Source: Gammaproteobacteria bacterium
GTDB taxonomy: Bacteria; Pseudomonadota; Gammaproteobacteria; UBA6429; Thiohalophilaceae
DNA length: 5,078 nucleotides
Assembly (NCBI GenBank): GCA_003233255.1
Contig: QILH01000026.1
Location: 1 to 5,078, forward strand
Direction of reading: 5' to 3'
Both the position numbers and the translations under genes were made by a program. The notes under the pieces are model-generated. The model searched no databases. It saw only the letters and a program-made list of their open reading frames with translations, and was not told where the DNA came from. Shown here one piece after another: positions 1-5,078 of this stretch; within the stretch, counting starts at the first letter, position 1; every line of letters begins with the position of its first letter.

Positions 1-2365
1 CGATCGCCCCTGCGCCACGAATGCCAAGGACACTTGTTGGATCAAACGTACCAACATCATCCAGGAAAGTCAGAGTACCCGCCACGGTATCAACAATTTT
101 GACAATAGAACTACCACCCACGGTTAACCGATCATCAAAAGTCGGAACTTGACCTGGGGCAGGTCCTGCGGTGAAAAAGCCAGCACCAACAGGATTTTCC
201 GTAAAAGTAGGATTTGATGTAAAGACCGGTCCGCTACGACTTTTCGACCACTTAGCACCACCATGACACGATGCACAATTAGCGTCGAATAGATCCACCG
301 CTTGCCGTAATGCAAATGTTTCATCTGGTTTAGGCATATTAAGGGCTCGAATGGTCGTTGACCACTCAGTCATCGCATCAAGTGCATCGCTAACACCACC
401 GGTAACACCGTGATTAAAAACGTCTGCCGTTCGATCAGTGCCATTTACATTCGTTGCAAACCCAATACCACCCTGTATACCACGAGAATTATTATTAAAA
501 TCGGTGATGCTACCTCGTACGGCATTCCAGTTTAGCAAACGCTGATCCGTAATATCATTTTTTGCAAAGGTTCCTTCCATCGGCACCGTTTGCACTGGCC
601 CCGTTGGAAATATCCACGTTACATTATCGGTACGGCCATCTTCATGACACGATGCACAAGAACTCCAACCAGAATTCGAAGCCTTATCACGAAAATTTAA
701 CGGCACAATATCGCGGATGGCTATGTCAAACTGGCCGTCCCCATTTGTGTCATGCGTATCCTCAACACCCAAGGCGGTAAAAAATGCGAGTTTACCCACC
801 TCAATACGGTGTTCAGGTGTCCCTGGTACGGGCAGTGTACTGGCATGAATATCGCGAATTAACACCGTATTGGATGAAAGATCGATTGATGTTACAGAGC
901 GATTAATCTCATTGTTAGTATAAGCCCGCGTACCATCAGCGTTCATAACCACGCCCGTTGGCATACTTCCCGTTTGAAAACGAGTAATCGCACCAGCTGC
1001 TTGAATGTCAAGCTGTCTATTTGTGTCCAGGCTTGCACGTAACACGTAACTACTACCACGACTAACAACCAAAAAATCTGTACCGGCTATATTGGCATCA
1101 ATCGCAACAAGATCACTAGCAAAAAGGCGTGTTAACGAACCTGCCGGTTCTGCTGGTTTAGCTTCAAGTTGAATTTGAGCATTTAGATTAACTGATAGAT
1201 CCTGCCCGTTCGCTAAATCATAAGTACTAACAAGGGCCTGCACATTGTTCTCAAAAAATACCGGGGGTTCTGGTTGCACACCAATATTTGGCGCATACAA
1301 GGTATTTCCACGCAACATGACGGATGCCATAATATTAGGGTAAACGCCTTGAAGCGTATTAGCAATGGGACCCTCAATACTGTCATCGAAGCTGTTAGTA
1401 TCAGGACAAAATATTTCGTTAGCAAGTCTGGAAGCACCATCGCCTGTAGCATTAGGACCACTCGGAAAAAAGACGACCGTAGCACTCTCCTGTAAACTAT
1501 TACGGGTATTTTGACAAAACCGTCGTCGATCATTGGTAAAACCCGAGTCGGCCATTGGCAAAATATTTATCTGTGTCACATTGACTGCATTATTATGTGC
1601 GGCGGCATCCGCGACTGTAAAATTATCGATAACACCTTGTTTAGCATCATCAAAACCATCAGGTCTAGCCGGATCAATTAATTCCGCAAAAAATCGTGTA
1701 ACGTACACCTGTTCATCGTTATCATTATTATCGCCGTCGTTGCTTACAGCAACGGCCATTGGGTTGCCACCGGTCACAATTGTATTGATAACGGTTAAAG
1801 TAGCCGTATCGATTACAGAAACAGTACCTGCAGTATGATTTGCAACAAATGCATAGTGACCATTGGGGGTAAAGACAACGCCCCTGGGTTCGACCCCAAC
1901 TTTAATCGTTTGCTCCAATACAGTTGGTGGGCTTTGCGACAAATCGATCACTGATACACTGCTATCTTCAGCATTACTTACATAGGCACGTTGATCGTCC
2001 GGGCTGATCGCAACAAAACGGGGTTCTTTCCCAACATTTAGTTCGACAATAAGACTATTATTATCACCCCCATTGATATCAATCACTTCAATAACAGAAA
2101 CCGTATCGGCTTCACGATTGGCCACCACCACATGGCGATCGTCCGATGTGATCGCAATACTGCTCGACTGGCTCTCTTTTAAATAACCTGAAGTGTTATT
2201 TGTAGCCACCCCGTCATCACCTCCACCACAGCTAACGATTAAGTTGGTTCCACTCAAAACGAACATTAAAAATAATAGCGATGGCCATCGGGTGTTTTCA
2301 CGTTTTGGGGGTTGTTTGTATCTTTGTTTTTGTACCACACTTGTAATTGGACAGTATTGTTTCAC
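1..2365 (-). CDS. YVTN beta-propeller / di-haem cytochrome c lipoprotein (3' end off window)
   Basis: This frame stays open for 788 codons from a GTG at 2365 to the left edge, so the C-terminus is missing. Residues 27-46 form a hydrophobic segment ending in the lipobox I-V-S-C (Cys46), followed by GGGDD. This predicts an envelope lipoprotein. Residues about 68-223 hold YVTN-type blades, seen as repeated 'SPDDxxAYVSN...SVSVID' patterns (near 70-94, 117-142, 163-187, 203-223), and another blade lies at about 468-490. Between them is an insert of about 240 residues with Cys284 and Cys320, a possible disulfide. Two CASCH haem c sites follow, at residues 570-574 (bases 658-644) and 697-701 (277-263). 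A calcium-loop pattern DxNxDGxxD sits at 539-547. The layout around the haems ('GKLAFF', 'VDLFDANCASCHGG', 'DPTSVLGIRG') resembles di-haem cytochrome c peroxidase/MauG relatives. Substrate is unknown, and electron transfer or peroxidase-like chemistry is inferred. The gene has its own promoter, matching that of the P460-sigma operon. Confidence 0.9.
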   Translation of the reverse strand, partial: MKQYCPITSVVQKQRYKQPPKRENTRWPSLLFLMFVLSGTNLIVSCGGGDDGVATNNTSGYLKESQSSSIAITSDDRHVVVANREADTVSVIEVIDINGGDNNSLIVELNVGKEPRFVAISPDDQRAYVSNAEDSSVSVIDLSQSPPTVLEQTIKVGVEPRGVVFTPNGHYAFVANHTAGTVSVIDTATLTVINTIVTGGNPMAVAVSNDGDNNDNDEQVYVTRFFAELIDPARPDGFDDAKQGVIDNFTVADAAAHNNAVNVTQINILPMADSGFTNDRRRFCQNTRNSLQESATVVFFPSGPNATGDGASRLANEIFCPDTNSFDDSIEGPIANTLQGVYPNIMASVMLRGNTLYAPNIGVQPEPPVFFENNVQALVSTYDLANGQDLSVNLNAQIQLEAKPAEPAGSLTRLFASDLVAIDANIAGTDFLVVSRGSSYVLRASLDTNRQLDIQAAGAITRFQTGSMPTGVVMNADGTRAYTNNEINRSVTSIDLSSNTVLIRDIHASTLPVPGTPEHRIEVGKLAFFTALGVEDTHDTNGDGQFDIAIRDIVPLNFRDKASNSGWSSCASCHEDGRTDNVTWIFPTGPVQTVPMEGTFAKNDITDQRLLNWNAVRGSITDFNNNSRGIQGGIGFATNVNGTDRTADVFNHGVTGGVSDALDAMTEWSTTIRALNMPKPDETFALRQAVDLFDANCASCHGGAKWSKSRSGPVFTSNPTFTENPVGAGFFTAGPAPGQVPTFDDRLTVGGSSIVKIVDTVAGTLTFLDDVGTFDPTSVLGIRGAGAI

Positions 2366-2373
2366 TTGGCGTT

Positions 2374-2378
2374 CCTCC
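2374..2378 (-). promoter_or_regulatory. Ribosome binding site supporting the GTG start at 2365
   Basis: GGAGG on the minus strand lies 8 bases before the GTG at 2365. No in-frame ATG occurs between this GTG and the in-frame TAA upstream. The first internal ATG (codon 34) falls inside the hydrophobic signal segment and would remove its basic N-region. The GTG is therefore the best start, although it gives an unusually long, basic, hydrophilic stretch of about 26 residues ahead of the hydrophobic core. Confidence 0.8.
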
Positions 2379-2421
2379 AGGAATAATAATTTACCGATAA
2401 AATTATCGCTTGATATAAAGC

Positions 2422-2447
2422 AAACACTTTAGGAGAGAAATTATTCC
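2422..2447 (-). promoter_or_regulatory. Predicted ECF sigma promoter of the propeller-cytochrome gene
   Basis: On the minus strand GGAATAATT (2447-2439) is followed after exactly 11 bases by GTGTTT (2427-2422), about 57 bases before the GTG start. The same two blocks with the same spacing occur at 4530-4505 ahead of the P460 gene, while the 11-base spacer differs. A GGAA-type -35 with a conserved -10 about 15-16 bases further on is typical of ECF promoters. Assignment to the sigma factor encoded at 3393-3905 is inferred from this shared motif and from genetic linkage. Confidence 0.75.
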
Positions 2448-2625
2448 ATGGAGATCAAAAATATTCTGTTTTGCAGGAAGTAAAAAAGAATAATTATCAA
2501 GGCGTCAACAATTTATTTGATAGAACGACAATATCTGAGAACCGTGACAGAGCACATTATCTATAAAACAAAGTCAAACAAACAGGTCCTTTTAAAAAAG
2601 TAAACCGTCGTTAATTTCCTATACA
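2448..2625. other. Intergenic region, no gene seen
   Basis: AT-rich stretch between the anti-sigma stop codon and the predicted promoter of the propeller-cytochrome gene. I see no open frame with a ribosome binding site and no stable GC-rich hairpin followed by a T-run, so transcription of the sigma/anti-sigma operon may end by another route or read through. A loose 6-base inverted repeat (TATCAA / TTGATA, 2495-2500 and 2517-2522) is present. I attach no function to it. Confidence 0.5.
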
Positions 2626-3396
2626 TCATTCATTTTGCTGAACATAAATATCTTTAGCTAACAACAATAATTCATTTTTAGTTAAATTTCCAACCAGAGC
2701 AAAACCAAGTGGACCATCTATCCAATAAAATACTGCGGTAGTAGCATCTTGCTTTGAATATTGGAATGATGTTTGTTTATTGTCCCATACGCCATTACGA
2801 TTGTATAACGTTATACGCACCCCATCATCACGCTGATACATAAATTGGGCGGCCATACGATTAGTTGATGGTAACAGACGTCCCCCTACCAATTCAAAAC
2901 CATGTTGAGCCAGGTCAGGTATTTTGAGTTCAACATGCAAACGTTTAGATAACCATTTAACCAGATGTTTTTCTTCATTACTTCGTACTTCAACCGGATG
3001 GCGAATCTCAGGAGAATAAACAGCATGGGCAAAGGCCGCTGGTACGACAAGATCCGTTGTCATAGTGTCTGCAGGTGTAATCTCCATCATCGCCGGATGT
3101 AATTGTGAGCCAAACAGTGTGCCCAGGGTAAGCCAACCCATCACTGCTGCAACACGCAATATTCTTGAGCGCCTGGTCATCGAAGAGACTTTAAGCTGCG
3201 GTGGAAGCGGCTCTTCCAATATCGGATCGAAGTAATCGTGTATAGAGTCATTAATATGCTGGTAATCTTCTACCATTGCAGCCGCTTCCGGATTCTCTTT
3301 TAGATACGCTTCAACTTCATGTTGACGTGCCTGACTAAGCTGACCATCCACGTAGGCCTGCAAATCTGCCTGAGTAATAGGAATTTGGTAGGTCAT
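2626..3396 (-). CDS. Membrane anti-sigma factor, RsiW-like, cysteine-free
   Basis: A 256-residue protein expected to bind and hold the ECF sigma factor encoded just upstream at the inner membrane. Residues 5-60 form the cytoplasmic anti-sigma domain ('ITQADLQAYVDGQL...EVEAYLKENPE'), the usual opening of RsiW-like anti-sigma factors (COG5662). A single transmembrane helix lies at about 79-98, preceded by the basic RRSR (75-78), which places the N-terminus inside and the C-terminus in the periplasm. The periplasmic part (about 99-256) carries conserved-looking segments 'VYSPEIRHPVEV', 'HLVKWLSKRL', 'GFELVGGRLLP', 'AAQFMY' and 'VFYWIDGPLGFAL', familiar from uncharacterised proteobacterial anti-sigma factors. 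There is no cysteine anywhere, so the HxxxCxxC zinc motif of ZAS anti-sigma factors is absent. The ATG overlaps the sigma stop (ATGA), indicating translational coupling. The signal it senses is unknown. Confidence 0.92.
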   Translation of the reverse strand: MTYQIPITQADLQAYVDGQLSQARQHEVEAYLKENPEAAAMVEDYQHINDSIHDYFDPILEEPLPPQLKVSSMTRRSRILRVAAVMGWLTLGTLFGSQLHPAMMEITPADTMTTDLVVPAAFAHAVYSPEIRHPVEVRSNEEKHLVKWLSKRLHVELKIPDLAQHGFELVGGRLLPSTNRMAAQFMYQRDDGVRITLYNRNGVWDNKQTSFQYSKQDATTAVFYWIDGPLGFALVGNLTKNELLLLAKDIYVQQNE

Positions 3397-3905
3397 TTTA
3401 CTCTCCTCAGACTCTTAGGTTTTTCTATTTGCATAATCGTCCGCAGTTTATTTCGCGCACGTGAAAGTTTAGACATGACTGTACCTTCCGGTACACCCAA
3501 AATTGTGGCAACTTCCCGATACTGCAATCCTTCAAGGGTGACTAACATTAACACCTCGCGTTGTTCTGGCGGGAGCATATTGATAGCCTGTTGTATATCT
3601 CTTATCTCCAGATCCTGTTCTGCTTTTGCTTTATCTGCCACCATATTTTTATCTGGCTCCAATTCTACAAACTTTGGAGCATTGGAGATCTTACGAATAT
3701 GGTTGGCATACAAGTTATGCATGATGGTAAATAACCATGCACGAAGGTCGCTCCCTCTACGCCATAAATGGATCCGGCTTAGCGCCCGTTCCAAACAATC
3801 CTGAACCAGATCATCCGCCGCTAATACATCATTACCCATCAAAGCACGGGCATAGCAACGTAACTGAGGAATATAACTGGTAACCTGCTCGAAATATCGT
3901 GACAT
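3393..3905 (-). CDS. ECF-type RNA polymerase sigma factor (RpoE-like)
   Basis: A 170-residue sigma-70 family protein of typical ECF length, with only regions 2 and 4. Region 2 spans about 10-72, with 'ADDLVQDCLERAL' (30-42) and the -10 recognition helix area 'LRAWLFTIMHNLYANHIRK' (54-72). Region 4 spans about 105-157, with 'LPPEQREVLML' and the helix-turn-helix 'YREVATILGVPEGTVMSKLSRAR' around 129-151, which reads the -35 element. The gene starts 36 bases after the P460 stop and its own stop overlaps the anti-sigma ATG, so the three genes form one operon. Its ribosome binding site is weak, so translation may depend on the upstream gene. An in-frame TAA lies four codons upstream, which leaves the ATG at 3905 as the start. 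Its likely targets are the two matching promoters at 4530-4505 and 2447-2422. The exact ECF group cannot be fixed from the sequence alone. Confidence 0.95.
   Translation of the reverse strand: MSRYFEQVTSYIPQLRCYARALMGNDVLAADDLVQDCLERALSRIHLWRRGSDLRAWLFTIMHNLYANHIRKISNAPKFVELEPDKNMVADKAKAEQDLEIRDIQQAINMLPPEQREVLMLVTLEGLQYREVATILGVPEGTVMSKLSRARNKLRTIMQIEKPKSLRRVK
3401..3408 (-). promoter_or_regulatory. Ribosome binding site of the anti-sigma gene, inside the sigma gene
   Basis: GAGGAGAG on the minus strand lies within the last codons of the sigma gene. Its AGGAG core ends 6 bases before the anti-sigma ATG at 3396. With the ATGA stop/start overlap this favours matched synthesis of sigma and anti-sigma. 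Confidence 0.75.
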
Positions 3906-3941
3906 TTTCAGCGCTTAACCATTATATTTAATATGCCGATG

Positions 3942-4457
3942 TTAATTCTGTCCATTATAAAGAGGTGCGGGTCTGGTAAACACAAAATCCTGTTTTTTGA
4001 CCGGGGTATGACATGCAACACATTTATTAGCAAAACCGGCATCTTTTCCATGCCGGACCAGATCACGCCCTACCCATCGCGCATAACCCCAGCCACCGGT
4101 GGATTTATATTTAGTGACATCTTTTAGCATAAATTCAACATGCACAAATTTTTCAGGCTCAATTGCCGTTGGCCAATGCGCGTTTTTACCTTGCTTCCAG
4201 ACAACCTTACCCAACATCGCACCTTTTGGCCAAGGATTAATTTTACCGCTGCGCGCTGCTTTTGTGGCAATATCATTTCCCAGGATAACGCGCATGGTCT
4301 TATTATCAATACGGTGTGAAGTGCCAATCACATCCCAATTGATGTAATCAGCAGGGAACGGGATACCGTTCGGCGCTGGCACAACTTCTGCGAAACTGAC
4401 TTGACTAAAACCACTGAGAGATAACGTAAATGCCAGGTATTGAACAGTTTTTTTCAT
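3942..4457 (-). CDS. Cytochrome P460 family protein, periplasmic c-type cytochrome
   Basis: A 171-residue precursor. Residues 1-23 are a Sec signal peptide (MKK, hydrophobic core, cleavage likely after 'SFA'). The mature part matches the cytochrome P460 family: 'FPADYINWDVIG' near the N-terminus, 'MRVILGNDIATKAARSGK', 'NPWPKGAMLGKVVWK', 'GGWGYARWVG', and a C-terminal haem c site CVACH (146-150) followed by 'TPVKKQDFVFTRPAPL'. Characterised members oxidise hydroxylamine (Nitrosomonas P460, with a lysine cross-linked to the haem) or bind NO (cytochrome c'-beta). Which of these applies here cannot be told, because the cross-linking lysine cannot be placed without an alignment. The frame stays open to 4523, but the ATG at 4457 is chosen because it has a good ribosome binding site and begins the signal peptide. 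The upstream extension would also overlap the predicted promoter. It is the first gene of the sigma/anti-sigma operon. Confidence 0.93.
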   Translation of the reverse strand: MKKTVQYLAFTLSLSGFSQVSFAEVVPAPNGIPFPADYINWDVIGTSHRIDNKTMRVILGNDIATKAARSGKINPWPKGAMLGKVVWKQGKNAHWPTAIEPEKFVHVEFMLKDVTKYKSTGGWGYARWVGRDLVRHGKDAGFANKCVACHTPVKKQDFVFTRPAPLYNGQN

Positions 4458-4463
4458 TGTTTG

Positions 4464-4469
4464 TCCTCT
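4464..4469 (-). promoter_or_regulatory. Ribosome binding site fixing the P460 start at 4457
   Basis: AGAGGA on the minus strand lies 6 bases before the ATG at 4457. The ATG at 4523, in the same frame, lacks a comparable site and lies inside the predicted promoter, between its -35 and -10 blocks, so it would be upstream of the transcript start. Confidence 0.75.
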
Positions 4470-4504
4470 ATATCGATAATAAATATTTCTTTCTCTATGG
4501 ATAT

Positions 4505-4530
4505 AAACACCCGAACAAGCCAATTATTCC
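4505..4530 (-). promoter_or_regulatory. Predicted autoregulated ECF promoter of the P460-sigma-anti-sigma operon
   Basis: On the minus strand GGAATAATT (4530-4522) is followed after 11 bases by GTGTTT (4510-4505), about 47 bases before the P460 ATG. Both blocks and their spacing are identical to the element at 2447-2422, while the spacer sequences differ at most positions. That pattern is expected for -35 and -10 contacts of one sigma factor. Autoregulation by the operon's own ECF sigma factor is inferred; it is common for ECF systems. Confidence 0.75.
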
Positions 4531-4760
4531 CTATCAGGAAATAAAAATCGGCTTTAATTCCTAGATAAACACACTATCAGGCAAAAAGGTTAGTAGGGAA
4601 AACTATCGAAAATTGAGCTAGTTAGTGACTATTGAAAAAATGGATATTTATATCTTTCTTTAATGGTGCGAGGATGATGGCCTGGCCAGTAATTATCAAC
4701 AACTTCGCACGACTCGACTTAGACCATTTCAGAGAATATTCAGATCCATAATGACGGGCA
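4531..4760. other. Intergenic region between UDG-family gene and P460 operon
   Basis: I find no gene here. The 8-mer CCTGATAG (minus strand) occurs twice, at 4581-4574 and 4538-4531, 43 bases apart, the second copy abutting the predicted -35. A long-looped inverted repeat GTGCGA/TCGCAC (4666-4671, 4705-4710) lies downstream of the UDG-family stop but has no adjacent T-run, so it is not called a terminator. The stretch is AT-rich near the promoter. Confidence 0.5.
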
Positions 4761-5078
4761 CTAATCAAAACGCATGGTTTTAATTCTTCTGCGAAGCCTC
4801 ACCAGCACATCCTGCTCGAACCATGGATTCTTACTTAACCAGATATTATTTCTCGGGCTAGGATGCGGCAAGGGCATTATCTTCGGCATGTATAACTCCC
4901 ATGCCTTTATAGTCTCCGTCAGGTTACGTTGCATGGCATCGCCAAGGTGCCATCGAGTTGCATACATACCGATAAGCAGGGTTAATTTTATGTTCGGCAG
5001 TTGAGGCAACACTTTTTGTCGCCATTCCTTCGCACATTCTTTGCGTGGCGGCCGATCACCTGATGCGTTACGACCCGG
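4761..5078 (-). CDS. Uracil-DNA glycosylase superfamily protein, C-terminal part (5' end off window)
   Basis: The frame is open from the right edge to a TAG at 4761, giving the last 105 residues. The sequence reads 'PGRNASGDRPPRKECAKEW', then 'KLTLLIGMYATRWHLGD', then 'MPLPHPSPRNNIWLSKNPWF'. The HPSPRN block is the second conserved motif of the uracil-DNA glycosylase superfamily, which contacts the DNA minor groove, and the GD-PPR-EC-W segment is typical of the COG1573-type 'uracil-DNA glycosylase family' proteins of proteobacteria. The catalytic first motif would lie upstream, outside the window, so activity cannot be judged. A GTG at 5012 could be mistaken for a start, but the similarity clearly continues upstream of it. 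The protein is cytoplasmic and probably unrelated in function to the redox genes downstream, from which it is separated by about 300 bases. Confidence 0.85.
   Translation of the reverse strand, partial: PGRNASGDRPPRKECAKEWRQKVLPQLPNIKLTLLIGMYATRWHLGDAMQRNLTETIKAWELYMPKIMPLPHPSPRNNIWLSKNPWFEQDVLVRLRRRIKTMRFD

Noticed and set aside
1213..1533. 106-residue minus-strand open frame inside the propeller-cytochrome gene
   Set aside because: It lies in another frame of a long gene with clear lipobox, propeller and haem motifs. It has no recognisable domain of its own.
2491..2500. TTGATAATTA (minus strand), also at 4699-4690, as FNR-like sites
   Set aside because: Both have only the left half-site TTGAT. 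The right halves do not match ATCAA, and the distances to the two predicted promoters differ greatly (about 44 versus 160 bases).
3319..3804. 161-residue plus-strand open frame opposite the sigma and anti-sigma genes
   Set aside because: It is the antisense shadow of two well-supported genes, with no ribosome binding site or family resemblance.
3908..3922. Tiny frame (MVKR, stop) on the minus strand just before the sigma ATG
   Set aside because: It has no ribosome binding site and is short enough to be chance. A role in reinitiation cannot be supported.
4458..4523. Longer P460 start at 4523, adding 22 residues
   Set aside because: It would place non-signal-like residues before a normal signal peptide, and its first codons overlap the predicted promoter. 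The ATG at 4457 has a clear ribosome binding site.
4527..4540. TTCC-N6-GGAA palindrome across the P460 -35 block
   Set aside because: The arms are only four bases and the symmetry does not extend. It is not found at the matching promoter at 2447-2422.
4565..4572. Second GTGTTTAT upstream of P460 as another ECF -10
   Set aside because: Nothing resembling GGAATAATT occurs at the required spacing upstream of it.
4666..4710. Inverted repeat GTGCGA/TCGCAC as a terminator for the UDG-family gene
   Set aside because: The loop is 33 bases, the stem only six pairs, and no T-run follows directly.

Overview
The window is from a Gram-negative bacterium, most likely a gammaproteobacterium. I base this on a cytochrome P460-type periplasmic c-cytochrome, an RpoE-like ECF sigma factor with a membrane anti-sigma partner, a lipoprotein signal, and DNA that looks moderately AT-rich by eye. 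The species cannot be told from the sequence. Every convincing gene lies on the minus strand, so transcription runs from high to low coordinates.

Layout in transcription order. (1) 5078-4761: the C-terminal 105 residues of a uracil-DNA glycosylase superfamily protein, with its start beyond the right edge. (2) 4760-4458: a gap of about 300 bases holding an ECF-type promoter close to the next gene. (3) 4457-3942: cytochrome P460 family protein, secreted, one CxxCH haem site. (4) 3905-3393: ECF sigma factor. (5) 3396-2626: a cysteine-free, single-pass anti-sigma factor whose ATG overlaps the sigma stop codon (ATGA). (6) 2625-2366: a second gap, with a second copy of the ECF-type promoter. (7) 2365-1: the first 788 residues of a large predicted lipoprotein with YVTN-type beta-propeller repeats followed by a di-haem cytochrome c (cytochrome c peroxidase/MauG-like) region. 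It runs off the left edge.

The main result is that the P460-sigma-anti-sigma operon and the separate propeller-cytochrome gene each carry the same bipartite element, GGAATAATT-N11-GTGTTT, with identical spacing and a different spacer sequence, about 50 to 70 bases upstream of the start codon. This is what a shared ECF -35/-10 promoter looks like. The simplest reading is that the sigma factor activates its own operon and also the large cytochrome lipoprotein. The five elements would then form one small regulon, an envelope redox module in which a membrane anti-sigma factor controls production of a periplasmic P460 cytochrome and a membrane-anchored di-haem propeller protein. The inducing signal is unknown. 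Nitrogen oxides, hydroxylamine or peroxide are guesses based on the known chemistry of P460 and CCP/MauG relatives.

No tRNA, rRNA, CRISPR array, insertion sequence or convincing rho-independent terminator was found.
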